Origin: Solanum dulcamara
Taxonomy: Eukaryota > Streptophyta > Magnoliopsida > Solanales > Solanaceae
Length of the DNA stretch: 64,000 bases
NCBI RefSeq assembly: GCF_947179165.1
Contig: NC_077243.1
Span: 4,272,001 to 4,336,000, forward strand
Reading direction: 5' to 3'
Part shown: piece by piece, positions 49,801-61,430 of the stretch
Numbering within the stretch: position 1 is the stretch's first letter
How the letters are laid out: every line of letters begins with the position of its first letter
Notes under the pieces: model-generated
Told to the model about the DNA's origin: nothing
Database searches by the model: none
Seen by the model: only the letters and a program-made list of their open reading frames with translations
Position numbers and translations under genes: made by a program

Positions 49801-52259
49801 ATGGTGATGTTCTGGTGCAACAATTCGAAAGGTATTTCTAGTTGTTCTTGCAGTCTTTTATATGATTCATCCTTATACTGATGTTGTTGAACATGGATAG
49901 AGAGGGCGCCTTCAATCTTCATAACTTCATTGCTGATGTCAAGAAAAAGTTAATAGCTGTATTTGTCTTATGAATATGTTACGAGCTTGTATGTTGCCAG
50001 TTTAAAAAAAAATATGCTTTATCTTATCTTTCTTCATCAAAAAAAGAAATAAATTATGTTACGAACTTGCTGTGTCAGTAGCCTTCATTGAGATGTTGTT
50101 GCTTCTATTAAACAAAGCTAAATATTTTTTGTTGGAGTAAAGCATTCTAGGTGTAAAGAAAGGGTGGCATACTTGCGAGCATGTCCTTTTTGCAATAAAT
50201 TTTCCTTTTCTCAGTAACTTTAGCTGCTTCTATTTTATCCGAAGAAGTTTCAAGTGATTGACTAAGCAAAGAGGATTGCAGCAAATGGCACCAACATGAA
50301 ACAAAAGGAGTGATGGCAGTGATATATGATACATAGAACTTAGATAGCTGGACAGAAATAATCCATTATTTAGCTTAACAGATTATCTCGGCCGACTCCT
50401 TGTCTGCTTACTAAAGAACAGGAATGACAAAATGAGAAAACACTCTTTTTGCCCCAACGTGGTGCATCTATCTTTGCCAGCATCATCATTGTCATTAGTC
50501 TCTCCTTATGTCCCCTTCTACTGCTTTTATGGTTTCTTTCTTATTTTATTTTTTTGGGTGGGGCGCTCAAGGAGAGCTTGTGGTTTTTGGACAAAGAGAA
50601 CAGTTGTCCAGCTGTCCTACGATGGGTACATTATTACTGTTTGACATAGTTGTCCAACTTTGTTAGGTTGATAAAACACGTCAGTTGTGAATTTCCTGTT
50701 CGATGTAGGTTGATTAATGAAACTTCTTTATAATTGACAGAGGACTCATGGATGCGGAGATCACTATTTGTGCTTGGGAGGCATCTAGTTCTGTGCATGG
50801 AAGATGTAATCCTGCTTGGTTCCCTTTCTGAGAGTGCATCTTGCTCTTCCTATTTCTCGTTGGACTCTTGTTGTTCCATTGTCAACGTGTCAGAAGTGGT
50901 AATAATTCTGTTTTTGAGCATTTGTTTCTTATCAATATAGGTATCATGTTTTTCTTTTCAATAAATCAATCTAGCAACATCTTATACATGGTAACCGTCA
51001 ATAGTTCACCCCTTGGTTGTTGAACTATTTGTACATCTTTATCATTCGTTTGTTATATGGTTCACCTTTCTTTCAGGTTATCTGATATCAAGTATAACTC
51101 ATGTTACTGGGGTGCTTGTGTACGCAGATTTTTGTGTCAATGCAATTGATCCTGCTGCCTAAATGTAGAAAAAGAATCTTTTGGAATATGAAAAACCATT
51201 AAAGTTGTCACATATAATTAATCATCAAATTGGAATAATATTTTAAATATCTTATTTTAAAAAAATAATATTTTAAGTACCTGAAAACAATTAGATACTT
51301 TAAAGTCTAGTTTAGTTTTACCAAATTTATTGACTATATCACATCACTGCTGAGATGAATAGTATGTTCGAGACAAATTTAGTGTATACATCAATCAGTT
51401 ATCTATTTTCCCGACAATAGTTAGGGTGTAAAAAGTCTTGAGTTCAGGATCTGCTGCTGCACTGATTTCTTCAACTTCTCTAACCATTTCCTTTTCAACT
51501 GATGCCAGTAAGGTATTTAAGATGACTTTGTTTGTTCAATTTAGAGTAGCAGACTTTGACAAACTCTGGGGTGGGTTCATAAATTTCTTTTCCATTAACT
51601 GGAGAAACTGATAATGTTGGGGTTACTTAGATGCGCACCCTCTTTAATCTGATACAGGAAACCAAATTGCCTTTATGAATCAACTGTAAGGTCTAGATTT
51701 GCCCATGGAATTTGGAGACAACCTAATAGAGCTGGTTACTAGTTGACACGAACCAAGAATCCTAGTTAGTTCAGATTAAGGTTCTGAAACTGTTTAAATT
51801 CTTATTATAGTGTGTTTTACATGGGCTTGCAGATATTGATCCTATTTTGGGTCTATTGCTGAATGTTCTTTAATTTTCTTGGGTTGATTTGTAAGATCTT
51901 ATGGGTTGTGGATTTTACAACATAGAAATTGACCCAGTAATGCACCTTAGCTAGTCGTTTACTTGTCTTTTCGTGTACAACAGAGAGCTGATGTTTCCTT
52001 CAACTTTCAGGTAATTGAAACCACAGATTGCTATTGTGTGACCCTGACTTTGGATGGTGTCATGTCAGAGTTCCCTCTTTCACTGAAGGAGGGCAAAGTA
52101 GTCGAGGATGTAAAACTCGTGAAGAGAAAATCTGTCTCAGGTCCCCAGAAATGGAAGTTGAAGTGGTTTTCAGAAGAAAGCCTCTTCAAATTTGTGACTT
52201 TATTGAAAGCATTACATAGTGAAGCAACAGCAAGTGCCCTACTTGTATACCGTCACTAA
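43822..52259 (+). CDS. leucine-rich-repeat protein, STK11IP/LIP1-like
   Basis: Ten exons join in frame to 1068 residues: 43822-44262, 44348-44605, 45513-45755, 45935-46084, 46170-47614, 49117-49190, 49318-49399, 49725-49831, 50741-50898 and 52011-52259. The first ~150 residues (LNPIGLHYVHSRLESL...) resemble the LIP1 N-terminal region of LKB1/STK11-interacting protein. Leucine-rich repeats follow (about 165-330, e.g. LPAVETLDLSRNKF, LKSLQGLDVSYN, LSSLQFLWLEGNP). The long exon 5 encodes an acidic, Ser-rich, probably disordered region with a basic cluster KKKRRRKPARR near residue 740, possibly nuclear targeting. The C-terminal ~300 residues are folded-looking, with VTLTLDG and WKLKWFSEESLFKFV. 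In animals the partner is the kinase LKB1 and the protein is endosomal; the plant role is unknown. Total length is close to human STK11IP. The ATG at 43822 was chosen as the first in-frame Met after the telo-box leader. Confidence 0.85.
47716..47973. mobile_element. Stowaway MITE in intron 5 of the LRR gene
   Basis: Ends CTCCCTCCGTTCATTTTTAG and, inverted, CTCCCTCCGTTCCTTTTTAG, with TA on the left and AA on the right. At 258 bases, without an ORF, it is a typical Stowaway element. Confidence 0.9.
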
Positions 52260-53348
52260 AGTGAGCAAAATCTGTTTTGTTTTTCCATTCACAGTTCTGT
52301 TTTATATTCATTTCATTCTTTGGTTCTGATGTACTCTTCCTGTGCCCCTAGGCAGTGTTGTATTTGCTTTCCTTTTTTTCTTTTTCCTTTTCTTTCCAGT
52401 TGATGTGTTTTCATTCTTTGATTTATTGTGTAGGCAGTGATTTGTTGTAAAAAGCGTGCGGAAAGGGAAATTAGTGTATTTAATGTCAGTTTGTTTTGGA
52501 GATTCTTTTTTACCAAGTTTCACGGTTTAGTTTTACCTTTGTAAAACTGACTTTCGGCTTGACTTAGTTTTTACTAAATCAATACTAATGGCAAGCCCCT
52601 GTATGCCCAAATGTACAGTCACTTTTCCATTGGAGTCTGTTTTAGGCCAAATTGAGCAAATCTATTAGAGAAGCTATGCTTCATTTGAACTCTTTCTCCA
52701 TTATCTGGAATACAAACTAAATGATCTTTAACTTGGGCATCAAGAAAGTGAAGGGGTCACCTGCATTACGTTAGATTGATTATGGCGGGAGGCAAATGCA
52801 GATAAGCAGGTTTTTTTCTCCATTGGATAGGTTGTCCCAAGCAGAACTGCGTTCAGTAATTTAGATAAAACTCTCTTCCAGAGACTCAGAAAATGCCATT
52901 AAAAGGAACAATAATATCAGTGTAATTCCACATGTGGATTAATTTATACGCAAACCTTAAGATAGAGATGCGGTGTCCAATAGACTCTCGGCTCAAGCCT
53001 AGAAGAAAGCATTTCTGAAAGAAAAATTATCAAAACAAAATTTGACTTATCAAACAACTCTTAGCTGACAAAACCTTGAGAATATTACAAAATGGGCGTT
53101 TATTGGGTTGTACCATTTTAAAAAAATGGGTTGCATTGGCCTGTAGAATTTAGGAGTAAAAGGATTGAAGGTCTATGGCGAGTTGAAAATACAGCAGCTT
53201 TTCTCTCCTTGGAGATGGTCGATGACATGACAGCTATTCTGCTATATTCTCAAGGGCCCTGAGGTGCAAATTAGCAACACTGCCTCAATGACTAGTTGCT
53301 CTTACATTGCCAAAATACCTTCAACGGAAACAGTTCAAAGGTTTGCTA
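52260..53348. other. convergent intergenic region between the LRR gene and SURF1
   Basis: 3' ends of both genes face each other. The sequence is T-rich (likely 3' UTR of the LRR gene to about 52530) followed by unremarkable sequence. No further gene recognised. Confidence 0.5.
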
Positions 53349-55950
53349 TCACCGGCTTTTCTTTGACTGTAGCCTCTTAAAAGCCATAAACGTCACAGCA
53401 GCTGACAGAGAATACCTTGCAAGAAAACGGAGAAGAAGTTCAGAAAACACGAAGAGAGAACAAATAGAAAGAGCAAACATTCAACATGGATCAAGCAAAC
53501 ATTCCCATTCCCTCTATGTCAACAATAGCACTGAAATACATACTAATTCAGAGCTATAAGCTTCTAAATAATTAGTCTTATTGGTTTGTGACATAATAAA
53601 TATTAATGGAACTATTTCATGCATGCGAAGTCTAGTAAAAACAAGAAATGATGCTTGCTAATATACTCTCATCTTAACAGACAATTAACTTGCTGACATG
53701 TCGGGAATGCAGTATTAGCTCATCAAAACGTGACAAAAAAAAAGACATGACAATCAACATAGATGTAAAAAAGTTGGTAAAAGGAAACAAAATACTCGTG
53801 AGATGAAATTTTGATCAAGTTTAGGTGCGCAATTTTCCGGGAGAATGTATACTTCCAATAAAGCATTAGCACTAGACATAGACAAGAAGGGGCCTCAGTA
53901 AGATGAGAGGAACAACCAATATATAAATGCTAAAAAACTCAGAAGCATGTATCAGAAAATATATTGAACAGGGAATATACCATGTAAATGTATAGTTAAG
54001 ATGATCTTGCGGCATCACAGAACTCCGAACCAATGTGTTTGTATCCTTTGGAATCGGATAAGGATTGCTTGGGTCGACATTATCATTGATGCCTTCAATG
54101 TAGAGTGTGTTCTCGGGGAGTCCACAAGCATGAGCAATGGCTGAAACATCAACGTAGAACCACTGGAAAGAACTGGGATCATTTGCTGGAACAAATATAC
54201 TGGGCTTCTCACTTCCTCTGATAACTCCAATTACTTCTGTGGGTTTAACAGTTGGAACTTGATCCTGTTGATTGAATGTATTGCCATCAGGTGTCATGTT
54301 CAGATTACACACAACTTTGATCAGGAAATTAAAGTAACAAAAGAGAATAACCTCTTCTACTTTCTTCTTTTTTGAAGAAAAAATCCACCAGGAGCTCTTT
54401 CCACTCTCTTGAGATGGAGGCACAATACTTGGAGGTTGGTCATCAGCCGCAGCCACTTCCAAGGACTTGTCTCTCCAATTCCGTGGGACCCATCCTCTAT
54501 TGACAAGAATTGGTGCCTGCACGCTGAAAGGAATTTGACATGATTAGACAGAATTAACCACTCATGCTGCTGCCAGACATGAATTTGAAGTGATTTTTCT
54601 AGTATGATTCAGAATCCAAATGAAAAGGTGCCAAAACTGTAAATGCATACAGAAAACTTAATCTTGGAGAGAAACTTGATGATTGTATGATGATTGGGTC
54701 AATGCCTACAAAGGTAAGGAGTGTAAAAAGGTAGTAGAGGTGTAAAGATTAGTTGCTTACCAGTCTAGAAACCAAGACAACTAATCAATCAACAAATCCA
54801 CTCAGCTTAATACTAAACCAATCCGAAGAGCATTTAAATAAATATCAAAAATAGAAACTAAATTTCATTGAATCATGAGACATGCAATAAGAAAGCTAGA
54901 TGGATGGTAATTTAGTATTGTAGTTGAGCTAATACATACATAGGTTACTCGAGTGCTATTCGGTAACTTCCTTTTAACATGTATAGCAGGTGACTAGATG
55001 TAGCAATTTTTAATGGTGACTAGATGTAGCCTAAATGCCTAATCCTGTTTAGCCTTTCTTTTTCTCTCTCTCTAGAATCCTATTTAACCTTCACTGAGAT
55101 GATTAACAAAGCTTGAGCAAGAAGAACATACCCGAAACAACTAATGCACAAAACTATGCCGACTTAGTCTTATGTACATGTACCTCTTAGGATCATTTGC
55201 CAAAGGCATGAGAGGAGTAATAACATAGTAACCATTTTCAGTCACCCCTGAAATGCTTCTGGAGCGGGGTCCTATGAAAATGGACTTCTTCTCATCAAAC
55301 ACTCCTCTACAAAGTACCCTGCAGAACTCCAAAGAATCCAAATTTTCGCTTGAAGGGGAAACCTCATTGCAGTTTAGAGGATCCATTCGCAATCGATTTT
55401 GTCTGTACTCAAGCATTTCAATCTGCAAATAGTGATCAATGTTTACAATTTTTTTCTCAGGAAATCTTACATTAACGGTCAAATTAACTGAAACTATAAT
55501 GAACTAACCACACTCCAGGGATTGAATACGATTTTTTTTTAAAAAAGAATGACAGTTCTCGGGAAGAAGTATTAACCTTATCTTGCCTTCTGATGATCTG
55601 CCAAGTGCCAAGGCCAAAGGTGATAACCCCTGGTACGAAAAGCAATAACTTTGACCATTTTGAAGGTTCGCCTTTCTCTGAGGAATACAAACAAACAGGC
55701 AGAGATTCAGATAACCTGAATTCCGGAAATAAGATAAAACGGTAAGATATTTACAACGGAAACGAATTGAGGAAAAATATCTGCTTGAGGAAGAAAGGAG
55801 AAGGCGGTGACCTGAAGGTTGAGTTTCATTCACAGAGATGGCAGGAGCTGCAGTAGCGGCGGAGGATAACCGGAGCTGCAATGCTTGTGTAGGCTCACCA
55901 CTTCGCCGGAGAAGATTTCTGGTTAGGGTTTTAGATATGGAAGCTGCCAT
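53349..55950 (-). CDS. SURF1: SURF1, mitochondrial cytochrome c oxidase assembly protein
   Basis: Six minus-strand exons, 55812-55950, 55577-55677, 55184-55422, 54352-54523, 53981-54264 and 53349-53415, join in frame to 333 residues. The N-terminus is Arg/Ser/Ala-rich and looks like a mitochondrial presequence. Transmembrane segment 1 (LLLFVPGVITFGLGTW) is followed by the SURF1 signature GTWQIIRRQDK; the middle shows PILVNRGWVPRNW, and the end shows DHLNYTFTWYSLSAAVTFMA with transmembrane segment 2. SURF1 acts in the inner membrane in early assembly of complex IV (heme a centre of COX1). The segment after WVPRNW contains a plant-type insertion (PPSQESGKSSWWIFSSKKKK). MAASISK was taken as start although an in-frame Met exists 31 codons upstream, because the Arg-rich targeting sequence begins here. 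No lesion seen. Confidence 0.93.
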
Positions 55951-56642
55951 GATCGTACTGAAGCTACCATTCGAAATGTCGTCGTTTTGATTGAAATTCG
56001 ATTTAGAGGCAAAAAATTCATGGGCGAAAAATGAAAATTCCAAAACACTCTGAGGGCTTAGTTGTAATTTCCTCTAAACGTTAACAATGATGAAACTAAG
56101 AGGCCCATTCCCTAACTGGGCTAACAAGCCCAACTAACCCAAACACTAAAGTAAAAACTAGGGCTCTTTTGCCATTTACGCTTCATTTCACCCTTAATAT
56201 CTCAGATCCAACATTGTTTCCGTAATTTGTTCTTCCTCTGCCGCCGGCGACGGCCATCGTCTGCATTCTCTTTGCCGGAAAATAGTCGGAAATCTTCTGT
56301 ACGCAAGTTATGTTAATCATTTTATATTATTTATGTTATAGAAAAGGCAATGAGTGTGCAAATTGCGCTTTAAAAAAAGAGTAGCGCAATCAGCCATTTA
56401 CGTTGCCGACAACATGCCGTTCCGGCGTGAGTTTATATGCTTGCATGTGTCGTTCTTTATTACGGCTTGTGCACTATTAAGCTCGTAAATCCTTTCTTCT
56501 TTCTTATTTTTAAAATTTACTCTGCGTACCATAGATTATGAAGAAAATTCTGATGCAGGTGTTAGTGAAGTATAAATTCTGATGACGGAATAAAATAAAT
56601 ACTCTTTTTATTCATTACATACTTAAAACAAAGGAACAAAGT
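55951..56642. promoter_or_regulatory. likely bidirectional promoter region of SURF1, with an orphan leader
   Basis: 56095-56150 carries several GGCCCA/TGGGCT/AGCCCA (site II type) motifs upstream of SURF1. On the plus strand it is followed by a leader-like stretch and, at 56413, ATGCCGTTCCGGC then GTGAGT, which looks like a very short first coding exon with a good donor. No second exon is found before the 3' end of the P450 relic at 56643. It could be the cut-off head of another gene. Confidence 0.4.
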
Positions 56643-58161
56643 TCATAAGTTTATTTCTATTATTGAGAGATCAAAAGGAGTAGCAATTAAACAAAGATCA
56701 TCCTTTCTTCTTGCAGTTGCTCCATTTGTTTCCGTCATGTCAAAATTCTGCAGAGAGCCTTCATAAGGAGTTTTCCAATCGAAGTGATATAGCAATTGAG
56801 CTAAAGGATGTTCTACGTTCACTAACCCAAATAACAAAGCTGGACACATTCTTCTTCCTGCGCCAAAGGGAATAAATTCAAAATGATTTCCTCGAAAATC
56901 AATTGAATCATTGTCAAATCTCTCAGGAATAAAACTTTCTGAATGATGCCAATATTCAGGATCTCTTCCGATTACCCATACATTTGTTAGGACTCTGGTT
57001 TTGATAGGTATTGTTGTATATATGCCAATTTTTGTTTCTTCTCTGCATTCCCTTGGGAGTAACAAAGGAAGGGGAGGGTGCAACCTTAATGTTTCTTTAA
57101 TCACTAATTTTAGATACTCCAATTCTTCTAAATCTGTTTCCTCAAATATATTCTTCCCCTTGTGGACATCTCTAACTTCAAGTTGTGCTTTAGCCATGAT
57201 ACTTGGATTTCTTATCATATCTGCCAATGCCCAAATGATTGTTGTAGCTGATGTTTCAGCTCCTGCTAAGAACATGTCATGTATATAACTGAAAATATCA
57301 AGATTATACTTAATTTTTAACATTCCAATATTATGAATCAATACTAAACTCAAATTTTTACACTCAAAATATTTTCTTTTTTAAAAAAAGAGAGAGAAAA
57401 AGAATGAGATGTTTTATGTGGCACGAAACTTACAAAAAAAACTGCTTTGATATTCTTATTTGTTATGGGGGTTCCTAATTCGCCACTCTCCATGACTCGC
57501 TGTAGAACATCGATTAAATCTTCACCTCCAGACTCACTATTACGCTTCTTACCATTTACTCGATTTTTCCAATGTTCATTAATGATATTTTCCAAAATTG
57601 CATCTACTTGTTTGTGAACCTTCAATATTTTTGAAATTAATTCACAAATCCCAGGAAGCCATTTCCGGGAAGGAAATAAATCAGTCAAGTCAAATCCGCC
57701 AGCTAATAATGTTATATCCTTTATCAACATTATCAACGTATCCTTTGTGCTAAGAAGTTCCACGATGAACACTTTATACGCATGATTCTCCAGTAATCAC
57801 CATATAGACATGTTCCAATGTACATAATAATTTCTCCGAACGATGATTGAGGCCTAGTAGCAAACTGAAGGTCTTTAATTTTCATGATTTGTTTTGCTAC
57901 ATCAGGTGAAGATATAACGACGTATGATACTTCTCCAAGAAGTAAATGAAAGATTGGGCCATACCTTTGGGATAGATCTCTAAAAGTATGATGTGGTAGG
58001 CGGCCATTCATTAATTGATGCAAGTTCCCAATAAAAGGTAGCCTCCATGGCCCTGGAGGGCAATCTTTTGTTAGAGGTTTTTGATTTCTTCCATATATGA
58101 AGTAGGAAAGAAGGAATAACAATAGTGAAGTGAAAACGAAAACTAAGTATTGTGTCTCCAT
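56643..58161 (-). pseudogene. CYP71-type cytochrome P450, decayed
   Basis: Three pieces on the minus strand. 58161 to about 57780 gives the membrane anchor, a PPGPWRLPFIGNLHQL proline hinge and the C-helix GDYWRIMR. After a one-base frame change, 57772-57430 gives VELLSTK then LAGGFDLTDLFPSRKWLPGI and further. 57284-56643 gives the I-helix AGAETSATT, the K-helix ETLRLHP, the PERF motif and the haem loop FGAGRRMCPA. About 60 residues (helices D to F) are missing between STKD and the LAGGF block. The family intron lies before the I-helix, but the expected acceptor next to the Asp-Met codons reads CAT instead of CAG, and the AG further upstream gives a wrong phase. The final Gly of the haem motif is Ala. 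The TATA box is still present. Products of this family oxidise specialised metabolites; this copy should be inactive unless the lesions are sequencing errors. Confidence 0.85.
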
Positions 58162-58222
58162 ATATATATATATTAGTATTATGAATGTTTGAAGAGGAAT
58201 CTAGCATTTTTCTTATCTCCCC

Positions 58223-58231
58223 CTTTTTATA
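58223..58231 (-). promoter_or_regulatory. TATA box of the P450 relic
   Basis: TATAAAAAG on the minus strand, about 62-70 bases before the former start codon. Confidence 0.55.
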
Positions 58232-58713
58232 GTGAACTCATGTATAAATATCTACACATTCAATTGGAACTGCAATGATTTATGCAGTAGATATTTTCAG
58301 GAGCATTTGCATGAAACATACGCAAATTGACTTTTATTTAGCATGTTTTGTTTTCCAATTGGTCAATTGAATAACAAAAAAAAAAGAATTAAATAAAACG
58401 AGTTTATAATCTAACATATCAAAAACAACATTTATCAGCAACTGAGTTAATGTCAATGCATTTAAAGTCTCAATAAAGTAATTAATGGCCTTTATATAGG
58501 GCGCTAGTGATAAATACTCATATTTATTATTACTATTAAATATAATATAACAATAATCATATTATTAACGATAAATTCCTTATTTGTTGTCGTGTTATTT
58601 CAATTCATAAAAATAAGACATGAATAGTAAATATCCCAATTACTGACTCTAGTGATTTTAATTTGTTTAAATTTAACTTAATTTGCGCAATTGACCAATG
58701 GAAAAATAAAACA
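58232..58713. other. upstream flank of the P450 relic
   Basis: AT-rich sequence between the P450 promoter and the MULE insertion. A short motif GTTTTCCAATTGGTCAATTG near 58350 is the only feature noted. No gene. Confidence 0.4.
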
Positions 58714-58722
58714 TATTAAATA

Positions 58723-60823
58723 GGGAAAATGGCGTTTTTAGTCCATGTATTATTGCTTAATTTCACTTTTAGTCTCTGTGATATTTGACTCTGCACATCT
58801 AACCTTGAATTAATTAAATTGAGTGATTTTAGTCTAATTACTAACGGAGTTAACTCTGTAAACAAACAGCTACTACTGCAAAGGGCAATTTTGGTACTAC
58901 AAAAAAACGTAATTAAAATGAAATCAAGTCAATGCGGAAGTTAAGAAAACATAAGAATCTCTTTGATAATTAAAAAATAGTTGTGATAAACAAGTATAAG
59001 AGCATCTAAGAGTACAGTTTATAAAAAAAAATAAGATACAACTCCCACCTTAAGGAAGGAAGAGTAGAAGCTATCGAAGATCATCATCGTCTTTACTTAT
59101 AAAGCATCACTGACTCTGCAATCAGACTATGTCTAGTGGCATAGCAAGAGTAGTATCAGTACAAACAACACGTACTGATAGGCAAGAAAGACGTGTTAAG
59201 CTTGTGTTTTCCCAGCCGACTCGCACACGAGTGATTTTTTTTTATTGAAGAGTCAAACTCCCTGGCAAAAATAGCATCTCGTAAGTTTTCGATTTTCTAT
59301 TTTGGATGCAGATATGTTGGTTGATAACAATTTCTCTCTTTAGTTGTTTTTCCTGGTGTGAAAACATATAAAGCTTACTCATTATACCAGTAGAAAAATA
59401 AGAAAGACGACAATGAAATTGTGTTATGAGAGTGGGCTACAATTCACGCCAACATGTAAGTACTCTATCGAGTTAATTAGACTATAACTTTCATATTAAA
59501 TAACGAAGAAACAGATTAAATATTAATGCACTAAATCAACGTATAAATACATCCTATATAAATATGCATTATAACTTTTCATAAAGTGTTTCATGTGTTT
59601 ATATTGTACTATTATTACTTAATCTACATAAATTAAAGTTATATTAGTCTTCAGTACTAGATTGATACAAGACAATACCAGAAAACTAATATGAAAAGCA
59701 AAATTACAAACAACACGCAACTACATTACACTGGTATTAGAAAGCATAAAAAACGTGTTTATAGTACCTATTTTGAATTTGTATGTTTACTTATATTTTT
59801 TGTATTGGTGCTATTTGTTAGAACTACACAATAAAATAATTTTTCGCTCGCAGCAAATAAAACTGAATCCTACTATAAACTCAATTAAATTGAGAACTTC
59901 AGTTGCATAATAACTTTATAATTCAAACTCAAAAAAAATCTATTTTTTGTTGGATTTGTATGCTTTTTCACATTTTTTGTATTGGTAATATTTATTATAA
60001 TGACACTAAATATCATTTTTTTTTTCATAACAGATGAAGATCCAGTAATGTACACTCTTAAATTGTACTATAACGGTCAGTGGGTGTTCGAGCCAGAAAT
60101 GAACTATGTTGGTGGACAAATAGCCTACTATTACTATTGTAAGGAAGGTGAAAGTTCTATCATTCAAATGAGACAATGTATGAAAAAGTTGGAAGTCGAT
60201 GATAGAAAAGTGAAATTTTGGTTCAAGTTTGGGCCTTATTTTGAAAAAAGCATAAGACTTTTGTCGATTGATATAGATATATATAACCTTATATATGACA
60301 TGCCTGACAGTAGAGAGGTGGAGATATTTGTGGAGCATACAAATGAAGACCAATGGACCTATGATGTGATTAATATTGAGGGGGGTCAACTTCAAGGAGA
60401 AGAAAACTTGGTAAATGTTGACGTAATAGAGGAAAGTGATGCCACAAGTGAAGAATGTGAGTCATTCCATGACTGATTATTCTTTGGAAGAAGATGACGT
60501 GATTTTTGATAAAGTAGTTAACTCTACCGCTGAGTAGATTGGTTATAATGAAAAAATCAGAGATAACCAATTTAAAGAAAAGGCTATTGAGTTTGGTGTT
60601 GCCTCCGACATGGCTAACATTGCTAGTTACACTCAAGTAGATGTTTGTGATGCATCAGATGATGAACTAATGAGTTTGCATGGAGATTCAGATGATGAAA
60701 ATTCAAAAAAATCCATTGTTTTTAATGCCCTTTGCAGTAGTAGCTGTTTGTTTACGGTCAAATATCACAGGAGCTAAAAGCAGAATTAAGCAGTAATACA
60801 AGGACTAAAAAAACCATTTTTTC
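58723..60823 (+). mobile_element. deleted MULE (Mutator-like) DNA transposon
   Basis: A 2101-base element with a perfect 9-base target duplication TATTAAATA at 58714-58722 and 60824-60832, the hallmark of Mutator-like elements. Long terminal inverted repeats begin GGGAAAATGG and, inverted, GAAAAAATGG, and continue through TTTTTAGTCC, GTGATATTTGAC and CAAACAGCTACTACTGCAAA. The interior has a leader region (about 58920-60040) and a truncated transposase N-terminus. The catalytic MULE domain and zinc finger are missing, so it is non-autonomous. Confidence 0.92.
60048..60476 (+). pseudogene. MULE transposase N-terminal (PB1-like) fragment
   Basis: Starts MYTLKLYYNGQWVFEPEMNY, the PB1-like domain that opens many plant MuDR-type transposases, and runs 142 codons to an acidic region ending in ECESFHD and a stop. 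A frameshift follows: the downstream frame to about 60710 (EEDDVIFDK, later DASDDELMSLHGDSDDE) continues the acidic linker of such proteins, with one more stop at 60536. The right inverted repeat then cuts it off. An acceptor-like AG just before the start (60033) suggests a spliced leader. No catalytic residues are present. Confidence 0.75.
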
Positions 60824-60832
60824 TATTAAATA

Positions 60833-61430
60833 AAAGTCAATTGTTGGGGTTGACTGCCCATCTCGAATGTGTCGATATTAATCCATGAATGCATGAGGTT
60901 ACAATGATTGACTTATATTATCAGTTAAAAAGATACATATAGTTATTCATTGACAAAATGAGATTAAGAAAATAAAAATATATCCCTACTTATTTATTAG
61001 TTAAACTGACTTTAGAATAAAAGAAAGAATAGGAATTGTTAAAAGTAATATTTTTTATTATGAATAAAATGTGATTAAAAGAAAAATAATAACATATTTA
61101 TTAAAAAAAAGAGTATTTTTAATCCATTAAGTAATAATAAAGTCATTTTTGAACCAACAGAACTATTTAACTGAATACATTTTTATTCAATTTTATATAT
61201 TTCAAAAGCATTTTTATCCCTTTTCTATGATATCAATACCAAAAAGAAATAATAAATCAGATAGAATATACTGTTAACAATCATAACAAGAACTAATCAA
61301 AACACAATTACTACTAAACATCACACATCTCATTAATAATCGGAGAAAAATAATAATTGGTGATGTAAACTAAAAAAAGTGAAATGATCGATGCATTGTC
61401 TTTCCTAGTAAGAAAATTAATAATTAATCC
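60833..61430. other. intergenic, 3' flank of the LTP-like gene
   Basis: AT-rich, probably including the 3' UTR of the minus-strand gene. No gene or repeat recognised. Confidence 0.4.

Noticed and set aside
51963..52010. Extension of the last LRR-gene exon to the left (in-frame AGAGCTGATG...)
   Set aside because: The CAG acceptor at 52008-52010 joins SEV to VIETTDCYCVTL smoothly; the upstream sequence shows no family similarity, though an alternative acceptor at 51983 would also keep the frame.
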